Shown: positions 47,210 through 57,139, counted from the first letter of the stretch. The stretch is DNA of 64,000 nucleotides from Plasticicumulans acidivorans (GCF_003182095.1 NZ_QGTJ01000003.1:1-64000), one strand, 5' to 3'. The notes: a model not told the origin generated them from the letters alone. Numbers and translations: made by a program.

Positions 47210-47815
47210 ATGAACATTCTGCAAATCAATGGCAGCGCCAAGACCAGCGGCTCGCATTCCACCCGCCTCGCCAACGACATCGTCGCCCGTCTGCGCACGC
47301 AGAACCCCGACGCCTCGCTGACACTGCTTGATCTCGCCACGAATCCGCAGCCGGTACTCGACGGCGCCGCGCTCGGTGCGCTGTTCACGCCGGCCGAAGC
47401 ACGCACGCCGGAGCAGGCGGCCCGTGTCGCCCTCGACGATGCCCGCATCCATGAAGTGCAGGAAGCCGACGTCATCGTCATCGGTGTGCCGATGTACAAC
47501 TTCGGCGTGCCGGCGCAGCTCAAGGCCTGGATCGATGCGATCTGCCGTGCCCGCGTCACCTTCCGCTACACCGAACACGGCGTCGAGGGCCTGCTCAAGG
47601 GCAAGCGCGTTTATCTGGCGATGGCGCGTGGCGGTGTGCACCGCGGCACGCCGAGCGATCAGCAGACACCGTATCTGAAGACGGTGCTTGGCTTCCTCGG
47701 CATCACCGATGTGCATTTCGTTTACGCCGAAGGCCTCAACCTCGGCCCCGAGGCCGAAAAAGCGGCCCTGCAGGCAGCCGAAGGCGAGATCGACCGGCTG
47801 TTCGCCGCCGCCTGA
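47210..47815 (+). CDS. azoR: FMN-dependent NADH:quinone/azo oxidoreductase
   Basis: A 201-residue flavodoxin-fold enzyme that reduces quinones and azo compounds by two electrons using NADH and FMN. The family segments [58 protein letters not shown] and [13 protein letters not shown] with [16 protein letters not shown] are present. GGAGAC precedes the ATG. It is followed by a pirin gene in the same direction, a frequent pairing in quinone or electrophile defence. Confidence 0.93.
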   Translation: MNILQINGSAKTSGSHSTRLANDIVARLRTQNPDASLTLLDLATNPQPVLDGAALGALFTPAEARTPEQAARVALDDARIHEVQEADVIVIGVPMYNFGVPAQLKAWIDAICRARVTFRYTEHGVEGLLKGKRVYLAMARGGVHRGTPSDQQTPYLKTVLGFLGITDVHFVYAEGLNLGPEAEKAALQAAEGEIDRLFAAA

Positions 47816-47879
47816 GGTACCCGGATTCATCCGCCCGCCGCCGCCACGGCGGGCTGCAACACCACAGGAGACCATAACA

Positions 47880-48800
47880 ATGACGACCACCACCCTTTCC
47901 CGCCCCGGTGTGCGCAGCGAACAGGTGCAACGGCCACGTGCGCTTGAAGGTCTGGTCCGCGGCCAGGTCACCACCGACGGTGACGGCGTGCGCCTGACCC
48001 GCGTCATCGGCCATGGTCTGCAGCAGCGGCTTGATCCCTATCTGATGCTCGATGCCTTCGGTACCGACGAGCCGCGCGACTACATCGGCGGTTTTCCGGA
48101 TCACCCGCACCGCGGCTTCGAGGCGATCACCTACATGATCGCCGGGCGCATGCGCCACCGTGACAGCGCCGGCCATGAGGGCCTGCTGCAGAACGGCGAT
48201 GTGCAGTGGATGGTCGCCGGCAGCGGTCTGGTGCACTCGGAAATGCCCGAGCAGGAAGACGGTCGCATGGAAGGCTTCCAGCTGTGGCTGAACCTGCCGG
48301 CCGCCGACAAGATGACCGCGCCGGCCTGGCGTGACATCCCGGCGGCGGCGATTCCGCGCTTCGTCACCGATGCCGGCGCCGAGGTCAGCGTCATCGCCGG
48401 CAGCAGCCACGGTGTGCAGGGCGCGATGCAGCGCCCGGTCACCGAGCCGCTGTACCTCGACATGACCATCGAGCCCGGTGGCCGCTTCGCGCAGCCTCTG
48501 CCGGCTGAGCGCAACGTGTTCATCTACGTCTATCGCGGCGAGCTGCATGCCGGCGGGCGCACGGTTTCGGCCGGCTACCTCGGCCTGTTCGCCAACAGCG
48601 CCGGGAGCGACGGCCTCGAACTGAGCGTTGCCGCCGACGCCGAGGGCAGCGTCCGCGCGATTCTGGTCGCCGGCCAGCCACTGCGCGAGCCGATCGCCCA
48701 GCATGGCCCGTTCGTCATGAACACGCGCGAGCAGCTCTACCAGGCGGCGGCCGACTACCAGAGCGGCGCCTTCCACGCCGTGCGCGCCGGCACGCTGTAA
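47880..48800 (+). CDS. Pirin family protein
   Basis: A 306-residue bicupin of the pirin family, many of which are quercetinase-like dioxygenases or redox sensors. The metal-binding cupin motif is seen in IGGFPDHPHRGFEAITYMIAGRMRHRDSAGHEGLLQNGDVQWMVAGSGLVHSEMP (histidines near 62, 64, 106 and the following Glu). A second cupin domain covers about 180-290. AGGAG lies before the ATG. It is 64 bp behind azoR and ends at a strong terminator. Confidence 0.9.
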   Translation: MTTTTLSRPGVRSEQVQRPRALEGLVRGQVTTDGDGVRLTRVIGHGLQQRLDPYLMLDAFGTDEPRDYIGGFPDHPHRGFEAITYMIAGRMRHRDSAGHEGLLQNGDVQWMVAGSGLVHSEMPEQEDGRMEGFQLWLNLPAADKMTAPAWRDIPAAAIPRFVTDAGAEVSVIAGSSHGVQGAMQRPVTEPLYLDMTIEPGGRFAQPLPAERNVFIYVYRGELHAGGRTVSAGYLGLFANSAGSDGLELSVAADAEGSVRAILVAGQPLREPIAQHGPFVMNTREQLYQAAADYQSGAFHAVRAGTL

Positions 48801-48806
48801 ACACCC

Positions 48807-48836
48807 AGCCCGGCCCGGAAATTCGGGCCGGGCTTT
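48807..48836. terminator. Bidirectional terminator between pirin and benzoate transporter genes
   Basis: A perfect 11-bp stem AGCCCGGCCCG/CGGGCCGGGCT with a six-base loop is followed by TTT. It lies between the convergent pirin and BenE gene ends. Confidence 0.88.
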
Positions 48837-48839
48837 GCA

Positions 48840-50000
48840 TCAACGCCGGCGCAGCACCAGCAGTGCGATGCCACCGGCGACGATGCCCCAGAACGCCGAA
48901 CCGATACCGAACAGGCTCAGACCCGACGCGGTCACCAGAAAGGTGATCAGCGCCGGCTCGCGTTCGTGCTCGTCGCGCACGGCGGCGGCCAGGCCGCTGC
49001 CGATGGTGCCGAGCAGCGCCAGTCCGGCGATCGCCAGCACCAGCTCCCGTGGCAGCGCCGCGAACAGAGCCCCGACGGTGGCACCGAACAAACCGACCAG
49101 CAGGTAGAACAGGCCGGCGGCGACCGCCGCGGTGTAGCGCCGATTGATATCCTCATGGGCTTCGCGTCCCATGCAGATCGCCGCCGAGATCGCTGCCAGA
49201 TTGATCGCGAACGCGCCGAACGGCGCCAGCAGCAGGGTCGCAAGACCGGTCCAGCCAATCAGCGGCGACACCGGTGTGGTGTAGCCGGCCGCGCGGATCA
49301 CGGCGACACCCGGCACGTTCTGCGAGGCCATCGTCACCACGAACAGCGGCAAGGCGATGCCGATCATTGCCTGCAGCGAAAATTCCGGCCTCACCCACTC
49401 CGGAGTTGCCAGTTGCAGCTGCAGCCCATCGGCATGTAGCAGACCGAGCGCCGCGGCCAGCCCGATACCGAGCAGCAGGGTGACGACGATCGCATAGCGC
49501 GGCGACAGCCGGCGCAACAGCAGATAAGCAGCGAACATCGGCAGCACCAGCGCCAGCTGCGCCTGCATCGCCACGAACACATCCAGCCCGAAGCGCAACA
49601 GCACGCCAGCAAGCATGCCCGAGGCGAGCGACAGCGGGATACGCCGCATCGCCCGCTCGAAACCGCCGCTGAAACCGGCGACGACGATCAGCACGGCCGA
49701 CACCAGAAACGCACCGGTCGCCTCGGCCAGCGACACACCGGCCGCCCCGGTGATCAGCATCGCCGCTCCCGGCGTCGACCAGGCGGTGACCACCGGCACC
49801 CGGTAATACAGCGACAGACCGACGCAGGTCAGGCACATGCCGATACCCAGCGCCCACATCCACGAGGCGATCTGCGCCGGCGTCGCACCGAGCGCGGCCG
49901 CGGCCTGAAAGACGATGACGGCAGAACTGGTAAAACCGACCAGCACGGTCACGAACCCCGCCACAACAGCGGAGACGGAGAAATCCTTGAGCAAACGCAT
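48840..50000 (-). CDS. benE: BenE-family benzoate transporter
   Basis: A 386-residue inner-membrane transporter with about twelve membrane segments. BenE-type segments are VLVGFTSSAVIVFQAAAALGATPAQIASWMWALGIG (about 20-55), RVPVVTAWSTPGAAMLITG, VPGVAVIRAAGYTTPVSPLIGWTGLATLLLAPFGAFAINLAAISAAICMG and the DINRRY segment. It imports benzoate or similar acids with protons. The ATG at 50000 is the family start. No benzoate-degradation gene is adjacent. Confidence 0.9.
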   Translation of the reverse strand: MRLLKDFSVSAVVAGFVTVLVGFTSSAVIVFQAAAALGATPAQIASWMWALGIGMCLTCVGLSLYYRVPVVTAWSTPGAAMLITGAAGVSLAEATGAFLVSAVLIVVAGFSGGFERAMRRIPLSLASGMLAGVLLRFGLDVFVAMQAQLALVLPMFAAYLLLRRLSPRYAIVVTLLLGIGLAAALGLLHADGLQLQLATPEWVRPEFSLQAMIGIALPLFVVTMASQNVPGVAVIRAAGYTTPVSPLIGWTGLATLLLAPFGAFAINLAAISAAICMGREAHEDINRRYTAAVAAGLFYLLVGLFGATVGALFAALPRELVLAIAGLALLGTIGSGLAAAVRDEHEREPALITFLVTASGLSLFGIGSAFWGIVAGGIALLVLRRR

Positions 50001-50149
50001 AGGCGATTCCTGCAGCAGGCCAAGCGAAAAGCCGTACAGGCTAGCAGCGCAGCCCAACTGTGATGCACCCGGCAGCAAGACGACTGTCATGCTGACATGC
50101 CAAGTGACACCGCGAGAATGTCCCTGCAGCAGCGGCATTCCATGCAGAT

Positions 50150-52192
50150 CGGTTCATCCCCGCGCCTGCGGGGAACGCTCCGGCTGCAATTTCGCGTGCG
50201 CGGCCATGATCGGTTCATCCCCGCGCCTGCGGGGAACGCCTGGAACAGGACAATATCCGGGCACAAGAAGTCAGTTCATCCCCGCGCCTGCGGGGAACGC
50301 CGATGCGGAGAATCTCCAGACGCTGTGCGTGTCGGTTCATCCCCGCGCCTGCGGGGAACGCGACACACCGTGCCGACTCTCACATTGTACCGTCGGTTCA
50401 TCCCCGCGCCTGCGGGGAACGCCAGGCCATCATCCGATAACCAACCGCCTGCACCGGTTCATCCCCGCGCCTGCGGGGAACGCATGTCGTAGGTAACTGG
50501 TTCCCGCGCGAACGGCGGTTCATCCCCGCGCCTGCGGGGAACGCCGTGACGGGCACCTGCACGTCGCGCAGCGACACGGTTCATCCCCGCGCCTGCGGGG
50601 AACGCCCCACGCCGCATCGCCTGCTGCGGGCGACAGTCGGTTCATCCCCGCGCCTGCGGGGAACGCAATGGGAACCGCCAAAAAAGGATTTACGTCGGCG
50701 GTTCATCCCCGCGCCTGCGGGGAACGCATTGGAAGCGGAAAGTTCTGTTTCTGTGGACACGGTTCATCCCCGCGCCTGCGGGGAACGCATATATGCCTCA
50801 TACTGCGGATATAAAATCTGCGGTTCATCCCCGCGCCTGCGGGGAACGCCTGGTCGCTGCCAGTCTCGCGGCGCGCGGTCGCGGTTCATCCCCGCGCCTG
50901 CGGGGAACGCATATGAATTGTCATCAAATTACGGAAATTCGCCGGTTCATCCCCGCGCCTGCGGGGAACGCCGGATCATTGGCAGGCGTTTGATATGCAT
51001 CGGCGGTTCATCCCCGCGCCTGCGGGGAACGCGGGCACGGAGTTATCGCCGTGGCGCCGGTGGACGGTTCATCCCCGCGCCTGCGGGGAACGCCAGCCGA
51101 TACGCCTGGCCGACCAGGTGATCGGCGGTTCATCCCCGCGCCTGCGGGGAACGCTTCGAGGTCGCCCGTACCAGTTACGTGCGGGTCGGTTCATCCCCGC
51201 GCCTGCGGGGAACGCTGGTGACCGTGCTGAACGGCACTATCAATGAGCGGTTCATCCCCGCGCCTGCGGGGAACGCTGCGTAAAGCAATCCATGCTGGGC
51301 GGCGGTGTCGGTTCATCCCCGCGCCTGCGGGGAACGCCTCGGTCAGGAGTCGCTCACGCTTGCTGCCAGCCGGTTCATCCCCGCGCCTGCGGGGAACGCT
51401 TATTGAGGGGGCTTTGTTCCGCTATGTCGGCCGGTTCATCCCCGCGCCTGCGGGGAACGCGGGAGTCAGGGGTAGGAGTTGAAAATGACCACCGGTTCAT
51501 CCCCGCGCCTGCGGGGAACGCGGGGCCGGCACGCGCACCCCGGACGAGGAGGCCGGTTCATCCCCGCGCCTGCGGGGAACGCAATTAAAGGAAATACTAT
51601 GTCCCACACCAGCACGGTTCATCCCCGCGCCTGCGGGGAACGCCGCCGGCCGGCGCATCAGCGCGCAGCTCCATTCGGTTCATCCCCGCGCCTGCGGGGA
51701 ACGCTGAGTCGCTGATAATAGGGCAGCTTTGCTCTGCGGTTCATCCCCGCGCCTGCGGGGAACGCATCGTCGGTATCGGAAAACATTTCAGACAAGGCGG
51801 TTCATCCCCGCGCCTGCGGGGAACGCAGTACGATCCAAAACACCAACTAAAACATTAACGGTTCATCCCCGCGCCTGCGGGGAACGCGCTAGGCGGTGTC
51901 TGCGTTCGATCGATCGCGGCGGTTCATCCCCGCGCCTGCGGGGAACGCGGCTGCTACTGTTATTGAGAACGTGCCTGTTCCGGTTCATCCCCGCGCCTGC
52001 GGGGAACGCGTCAATCATTACCTCACGGACGTGATCCACATCGGTTCATCCCCGCGCCTGCGGGGAACGCGCTGGGATTTGGTTTTGACCACGCCAAGTA
52101 TCCGGTTCATCCCCGCGCCTGCGGGGAACGCCCGCCTACGAGCACCACTCCGCAAACGAACACCGGTTCATCCCCGCGCCTGCGGGGAACGC
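50150..52192 (-). CRISPR. Type I-E CRISPR array, 34 repeats and 33 spacers
   Basis: A 29-nt repeat (core CCCCGCGCCTGCGGGG, inverted stem CCCCGC/GCGGGG) recurs every 61 bp from 50150 to 52192. Thirty-two spacers are 32 nt; one (51338-51370) is 33 nt. The third repeat, at 50272, has A instead of G at its second base. The repeat is the reverse complement of the standard I-E orientation (GCGTTCCCCGC... start), so transcription is on the minus strand with the leader at the right. The newest spacers are then near 52160. No cas gene is in the window. Confidence 0.98.
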
Positions 52193-52343
52193 TCTTCAGC
52201 TATCTATATGAAAAACATATAAAAAAACACGCATAAAAAATCTACCGCGTAAATACCGGCACTCTGGCAATTGCGCGGTAGCGGAAAAATCATACAACCA
52301 ACTATTTTTAAAAGATATTTTGGCAATGTGCAGATCAGCATGC
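52193..52343 (-). promoter_or_regulatory. CRISPR leader region, AT-rich
   Basis: The 150 bp beside the right-hand repeat are markedly AT-rich in a GC-rich genome, with A and T runs (52221-52240, 52310-52320). They contain an 8-bp inverted repeat CTACCGCG/CGCGGTAG at 52242-52281. Position and composition fit an array leader and promoter for minus-strand transcription. Confidence 0.7.
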
Positions 52344-52375
52344 CAAAAACTACCGCAGCCGATATACGGCTGCGG
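52344..52375 (-). terminator. Terminator after the PEP-CTERM-like gene
   Basis: A perfect 9-bp stem CCGCAGCCG/CGGCTGCGG with loop ATATA lies just past the gene end; on the minus strand it is followed by TAGTTTTTGG. Confidence 0.75.
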
Positions 52376-52384
52376 GTAAGGGAC

Positions 52385-53188
52385 TCAATGCAAGTCTGCC
52401 TGTCTACGACGCTGCCGCGACAAGGCCGTCAGCAACAGCGGTAAACCGCCGGCGATTGCTGCTAATGAAGACGGGGCCGGCACCGACAGAACACCAAAAC
52501 TCGCACCGTACTGGTCATGTGCCCAGAACGCGCCGGTAGGCAGGGTCATGATGTGGCCACTGCCATTCAGCGTTACCGTACCGTCCAGAGCCTGCGCGCC
52601 CAGTAAAGCCTCTCCCTCTGCACTGAGCACGAAGTCTTCGATCATGACTAAAAATTCGGCAGCAAGTGTTGCCGATACCGAGATCGCGCCGTCAGCCTGA
52701 GCATTGGACGCTGAGCCGAGCAGGATGTCGTCTGCTGTGCCGGTGCCGTCGAAGCTCCCCACCACGCCGGCCGGTGTGAGATTCGAATCGAGCTGCGGGT
52801 CGAGATACAGCATGAAAGTACCGTTGGTGATTGCCGCATTGATCGAACCACTGAGCGGATCGTAAACGGAATCGCCGGACACGGTGAACAGCGCGTAAAG
52901 GCCATATGCGCTGCCGATACCGGTCGATATCGACACACCGGCCGCCGTCAAGCTTTGCACTTCCGACACGCCCCACTCGAAGAACGTGCCATCCGGCAGA
53001 CTCGCCAGCACACTGTTGGACACCAGCTCCAGGCTGTCACCACTGACCAGACCGCCACCGGCCGTCAACGACGACTCGTCGATCGTCAGTGCCGAAGCCA
53101 CCGGTGCGCCGAAAGATGTGAGCATCGCGAGCGCCAGGCCCGCTACATGATTACGGCATGCTTTCCGATATTTACTCAACTTTTCCAT
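52385..53188 (-). CDS. PEP-CTERM-like exported protein (PAP variant)
   Basis: A 267-residue exported protein. It has a signal peptide (about 12-34, HVAGLALAMLTSFGAPVASA), a Ser/Thr/Gly- and Asp-rich, cysteine-free body with little domain character, and a C-terminal sorting signal: SVPAPSSLAAIAGGLPLLLTALSRQRRRQ. This has the VP-x-PSSL box, membrane stretch and basic tail of exosortase substrates, but with PAP in place of PEP. Two exosortase-associated acyltransferase genes lie immediately upstream on the same strand. It is probably a surface or biofilm-matrix protein. No exosortase gene is in the window. Confidence 0.7.
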   Translation of the reverse strand: MEKLSKYRKACRNHVAGLALAMLTSFGAPVASALTIDESSLTAGGGLVSGDSLELVSNSVLASLPDGTFFEWGVSEVQSLTAAGVSISTGIGSAYGLYALFTVSGDSVYDPLSGSINAAITNGTFMLYLDPQLDSNLTPAGVVGSFDGTGTADDILLGSASNAQADGAISVSATLAAEFLVMIEDFVLSAEGEALLGAQALDGTVTLNGSGHIMTLPTGAFWAHDQYGASFGVLSVPAPSSLAAIAGGLPLLLTALSRQRRRQADLH

Positions 53189-53259
53189 ATCACTTTCTCC
53201 ATCCTGGATCGTTCACCAACGTCCGTGATTTGTGTCGAACAGCCGCTAACAGTCCTTAT

Positions 53260-54159
53260 TCAGCAGGTCAACCAGGTACAACCGAGCTTTCCCACCGCGT
53301 CCGGATCACAGCGCGCCGAATAGCACGACGGCACCACAGGGCCGAACGGTGCGACTGGCATGCACCAGCCGTCTGGTCCATTGCCGTAGAGCTGTCGATG
53401 TACTGCCGCAATCGAAGCCAGCATCGATGGCTCGGTGTAGCGCATGACTTCATGGCGGTCGAACAGGTAAAGCTGACGCACGCCGTGGTACTCGATTGCA
53501 GAGGATACCGGCCGCAGACAAAACCCCAGCCCAGCCAGCAAGCGCGCCAACGCCGGGGCCATCAGAGCGAATGCATATTGTGCCGGTGAGCGAACGAACA
53601 TGGCCGCAGCAGCCAATACCAGGCCGATAGCCGGCAGAGGTCCCCGATCACGCGGGTCATGGATGCCTGTCGCTGGAAGCTGCCCGCCTGAATCCAGTCC
53701 AAGCGGTGCCGGACCGTCAGCACGGCGACGGCGAAATTCGCTGGCGATGGTACAGCGGGATAATTCACAGCCGAGGCTCGGCTGTGTCAGTGCAGCCGCC
53801 AGCTGCGGACTGGCTGCCGCCGCCGCCCCAACCAGCGTCCCGAGAACATTCAGACAGGGCAGCGTCGTGTGTGCATCCGCTGCACCGCTCGATACCAGGC
53901 GTATGCAGCCAACGACCTGACTGCTGCTACGGTGCACCAGCAATGCATGCTCGGAACGCGCGTCAAACACATCGGATTCCAGCGCTTCTTCTGCAGCCCC
54001 GCTGAGCTCCCAGCCAAGCTCCTCGCAATACACGCGATGGCGCAGCGCATAAGCCTGTACCTGAGACTGGGGTGTCGTCGCCAGCCGCCACACGAAATAG
54101 GTCTGCAACTGGCTGTAAACGCTGCCTCTGGCAAACGCCCGAAAACGTAGAGGCATCAT
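53260..54159 (-). CDS. PEP-CTERM/exosortase-associated acyltransferase (AHL synthase-like fold), copy 1
   Basis: A 299-residue protein of the exosortase-system acyltransferase group, distantly related to N-acyl amino acid/AHL synthases. Family segments are QVQAYALRHRVYCEELGWE (about 37-55), ARSEHALLVHRSSSQVVGCIRLV and CELSRCTIASEFRRRRADGPAP, then YAFALMAPALARLLAGLGFCLRPVSSAIEYHGVRQLYLFDRHEV. The ATG at 54159 (two ATGs in a row) begins the plausible protein; the longer frame is not supported. It lies 71 bp before the PEP-CTERM-like gene and 297 bp after a homologue. Substrate unknown. Confidence 0.78.
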   Translation of the reverse strand: MMPLRFRAFARGSVYSQLQTYFVWRLATTPQSQVQAYALRHRVYCEELGWELSGAAEEALESDVFDARSEHALLVHRSSSQVVGCIRLVSSGAADAHTTLPCLNVLGTLVGAAAAASPQLAAALTQPSLGCELSRCTIASEFRRRRADGPAPLGLDSGGQLPATGIHDPRDRGPLPAIGLVLAAAAMFVRSPAQYAFALMAPALARLLAGLGFCLRPVSSAIEYHGVRQLYLFDRHEVMRYTEPSMLASIAAVHRQLYGNGPDGWCMPVAPFGPVVPSCYSARCDPDAVGKLGCTWLTC

Positions 54160-54456
54160 TCCGAAGTCCCCCACGCCATGCCAGGCAGGCCGCGAGCATA
54201 TGAGCAAACATCGGCATCACGCAGTCGGCTGAGTCGATCGGTAACGTGATACATGGACTTGCTGTTTCGCCGCTGCGGGCGACTGTACCGCCACCACAGG
54301 CGCAGGTGCCCTGCTGGCTGAAGAACGGACAGCTCAAGCCGATGATCGATCATTCCGACGGGCATCAATGCGCTCCTTCGCATTCTCGACGTCCTGATTC
54401 AAACGGCTAAAGCCACCCTTGCAGGTAAGCAGCACTCCAGCAGATTGCGAGCCGCA

Positions 54457-55413
54457 TCAATGCTGCCCTCTGGGATCGCCGGCCCCTCTGAAATTGCACC
54501 AGCAACGACCGTCGATCAGCTCTGCAGCACAATGCCCCGGCACACACCGCGACACACCGTCCGGAATCACGGAAAACCCCTCTGGCAGCGGCAAGTCCTC
54601 GGGCAGCCTGCCATATAAATGCCAGTGTGCCGTCGCAATGGCTGTGAGTGCAGCCGGAGAGGTACGACTCAGCCCCTCGCCACGCTCGATCAGATACAGG
54701 CGACGCCGACCCCGGTGCTCGACCGGCGGACTGACCGCATGCAGTCTGAAGCCGCCGTGCGCCAGCAGCCTGGCCAGCGCGGGAGCCATCAATGCAAACG
54801 CATAACGCGCATCCGAATGCAGGAAGATCGCGGCGGCGGCGAACACCAGACCCATCGCCAGCGCCGGCACGCCACTGCGTGCGTCCGCAACCATCCGCTG
54901 GTCCTCGTCATGCACCTTCAGCCGGTGCAAAGGCAGACCTTCAGGCGCCGGTCCATCGATGCGCCGACGCCTAAACTCGCTGGCCACGGCAAAACGCGAA
55001 AACTCACACAGCGCCTGCGGCTGATCGAATATGTGCGCCAGCTCGGCATCGGCCGTGGTCAGTGCAGCCAGCCGGTCACCGAAGATCTGGGCAAACGGTA
55101 ACCCATGCGCCACATCGTGGTCACCGGCAAACACCACACGGACACAGCCAACGATGTGACCGCTGCCGCGATGCACCATCAGCGCCTGGCTCGCCTGCGC
55201 ATCGAACTCGTCACGCTCCATGCCCATTGGGCAGTGGCTGTCGTCCTCCCAGCCAAGCTCAGCGCAGTAGACCCGATAGCGCAGTGCGAAAACTTCATCG
55301 CGCTCTGCCGGTGTGCAGGCGAGGCGCCAGCAGAAGTGCTCTGAAAGCTGTTCGAGGCTGCTATGGACGGCTGCCGTAACCGGTCCAGGCAAAGCTTCGA
55401 CCGCCCGATTCAT
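54457..55413 (-). CDS. PEP-CTERM/exosortase-associated acyltransferase, copy 2
   Basis: A 318-residue paralogue of the preceding gene, with FALRYRVYCAELGWEDDSHCP (about 42-62), ASQALMVHRGSGHIVGCVRVVF, CEFSRFAVASEFRRRRIDGPAPEG and YAFALMAPALARLLAHGGFRLHAVSPPVEHRGRRRLYLIERGEG. It keeps more of the family pattern than copy 1 in the CEFSRFAVASEFRRRR segment. The two copies share the same strand and probably arose by tandem duplication. The ATG at 55413 fits the family. A role in exopolysaccharide or cell-surface acylation linked to exosortase is the usual guess. Confidence 0.8.
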   Translation of the reverse strand: MNRAVEALPGPVTAAVHSSLEQLSEHFCWRLACTPAERDEVFALRYRVYCAELGWEDDSHCPMGMERDEFDAQASQALMVHRGSGHIVGCVRVVFAGDHDVAHGLPFAQIFGDRLAALTTADAELAHIFDQPQALCEFSRFAVASEFRRRRIDGPAPEGLPLHRLKVHDEDQRMVADARSGVPALAMGLVFAAAAIFLHSDARYAFALMAPALARLLAHGGFRLHAVSPPVEHRGRRRLYLIERGEGLSRTSPAALTAIATAHWHLYGRLPEDLPLPEGFSVIPDGVSRCVPGHCAAELIDGRCWCNFRGAGDPRGQH

Positions 55414-55767
55414 GACGGCAGCACTCGGGTGCCATTGCCGCCTGGCCTCATAGACGATGGATGCCGATTACGGCATGGAGCCGTCTTCCAAGCAGCAGCA
55501 CTCTGGATGGAGATTTTCCAGCCGCCACAGCCACTCGATGCTATCGGCCGCTGATACCGATCCAGTCTCAAAAAAGGCGCTGAAACGCCTGCACACGCGG
55601 CTGCAGTCCCTTGCACGATACGGCTCCCGACAAAACGCTGGATAGACATCCACTAGACGGGCGAACGCTAAGGCCAGCTGCACCTAAATGCAAGTGTGCA
55701 AAAGCCTGTTGGCTTTTTGAGCCAAGTGTGGCGAACACCGGGACCATGTCCGTCCGCTGTCTGCCGA
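55414..55767. other. 354-bp gap without a convincing gene
   Basis: The gap holds the upstream region of the second acyltransferase and the 3' flank of the MFS gene. It is less GC-rich than its surroundings and contains only short frames with poor ribosome-binding sites. I see no clear promoter, terminator or repeat. Confidence 0.5.
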
Positions 55768-57042
55768 TTACGCCGCACTCACGCCTGCCGCCGCCCGCTC
55801 GACGTCCGCCGCCGCTCCGCGGACTGCGGCGGACTCCAGTCGCCACAGCCGCACGGCGATGCCGGCTGCGAGCAACAGGCAGAAGGCCAGCACGCCGACC
55901 ACCGCTGCCCAGCCGCCGCGATGCCACAGCAGCCCTGAAAACGTGCCGAGCAGACTGGCTCCGGCGTAATAGGCGGTCAGATAGAGCGCGGCAGCGAGCC
56001 CCCTCGCCTGCTGCGCGCGCCGTCCTACCCAGCTGCTCGCCGTGGCATGCGCGCCGAAAAAGCCGATATTGAACAGTGCCAGGCCGAGCACGATGGCCGC
56101 CACGCTCTCCGACAGCATCAGCAGCAACCCGCTGAGCCCGGCGCCGATCAGCAGCAACAGCGCACGAGCGCGGCCGAGCCGGGCGGAAAGACGCGCCGAG
56201 CCGGTCGAGGCGACACTGCCGACCATGTACAGCGCAAAGATCAGACCGGTCACACCGGGGCCGAGCGCAAACGGCGGCGCCTGCAGGCGATAACCGAGGT
56301 AGTTGTAGGCGCTGACGAAGCAGCCCATCAGCAGGAAGGCCAGCGCGTACAGCCACGGCAGGCCGGCATCGGTCAGATGCGCACGGGCGCCGGCATAGAG
56401 CACGCGCGGATGCAGCGAGCGCGCCCGAAAACCGCGCGACGCCGGCAAACACCACCAGAACGCCAGCGCCGCCAGCAGCGACACCACACCGAGCGTGCCC
56501 AGCGCCACCTGCCAGCTCCACCACTCGGCAAGCCAGGCGGCGATCATGCGTCCGCTCATGCCGCCGACGGCACTGCCGGCGATGTAGACGCCCATCGCGT
56601 GCGCCAGACTACTCGGTTCCATCTCTTCGCTGAGGTAGGCCATCGCCACCGCCGGCAGGCCGGCCAGCGCGATGCCTTCCAGCGCCCGCAGCAGCACCAG
56701 CTGCGAAAAGCCGCTGGCGAAACCGCTGGCGATCGCCAGCGCCGCCGACAGCAGCAGCGCGCCGATCATCAGCGGCCGCCGGCCGAAGCGGTCGGACAAG
56801 GCGCTGGCGATCACCAGCGACAGCGCCAGACTCGCCGTCGCCGCCGACAGTGCAACGCTGGCCTGTGCCGGCGACAGTGCGAAGGCATGTGACAACAGCG
56901 GCAGCAGCGGCTGTACACAATGCAGCAGCGCAAAGGTCGAAAAGCCGCCGATAAACAGCGACCAGCGCAGGCGGCGATACGCGGGCGTGCCGACGACGAT
57001 GCCTGTGGCGACGGGCTCGGCGGCGAGGACTTGAGTGGACAT
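55768..57042 (-). CDS. Major facilitator superfamily transporter (YnfM-like)
   Basis: A 424-residue transporter with twelve membrane helices. The MFS signature after helix 2 is ASALSDRFGRRPLMIGALL (about 80-98), and FALYMVGSVASTGSARLSARLGRARAL is its counterpart in the second half. Order and length match the arabinose/drug-efflux group with YnfM. It is divergent from a LysR gene across 113 bp that contains a perfect dyad, as in ynfL-ynfM. The substrate is unknown. Confidence 0.87.
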   Translation of the reverse strand: MSTQVLAAEPVATGIVVGTPAYRRLRWSLFIGGFSTFALLHCVQPLLPLLSHAFALSPAQASVALSAATASLALSLVIASALSDRFGRRPLMIGALLLSAALAIASGFASGFSQLVLLRALEGIALAGLPAVAMAYLSEEMEPSSLAHAMGVYIAGSAVGGMSGRMIAAWLAEWWSWQVALGTLGVVSLLAALAFWWCLPASRGFRARSLHPRVLYAGARAHLTDAGLPWLYALAFLLMGCFVSAYNYLGYRLQAPPFALGPGVTGLIFALYMVGSVASTGSARLSARLGRARALLLLIGAGLSGLLLMLSESVAAIVLGLALFNIGFFGAHATASSWVGRRAQQARGLAAALYLTAYYAGASLLGTFSGLLWHRGGWAAVVGVLAFCLLLAAGIAVRLWRLESAAVRGAAADVERAAAGVSAA

Positions 57043-57118
57043 CTGGACAGACCTCCTGAAACAGGCCGCGAGCTTATGCCTGGCAAAACCGCCAGTGAAA
57101 TATATGTTTCAAGCAGTA

Positions 57119-57139
57119 TTGATATATGTGACATATCAA
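57119..57139. promoter_or_regulatory. LysR-type operator between MFS and LysR genes
   Basis: TTGATAT-ATGTGAC-ATATCAA is a perfect 7+7 inverted repeat and contains a T-N11-A LysR box. It sits 16 bp before the LysR start and about 80 bp upstream of the divergent MFS gene, the usual place for autoregulation and activation. Confidence 0.7.

Noticed and set aside
50097-52222. Several ORFs of 60-190 codons across 50.1-52.2 kb with repeated SSPRLRGT, FIPAPAGNA and VHPRACGER peptides
   Set aside because: They are six-frame translations of the CRISPR repeats; the 61-bp period shifts the frame at each unit and produces the three recurring peptides.
53230-55650. Classical LuxI-type quorum sensing at the two acyltransferase genes
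   Set aside because: No luxR-type gene is adjacent, and the sequences match the longer exosortase-associated acyltransferase group rather than LuxI.
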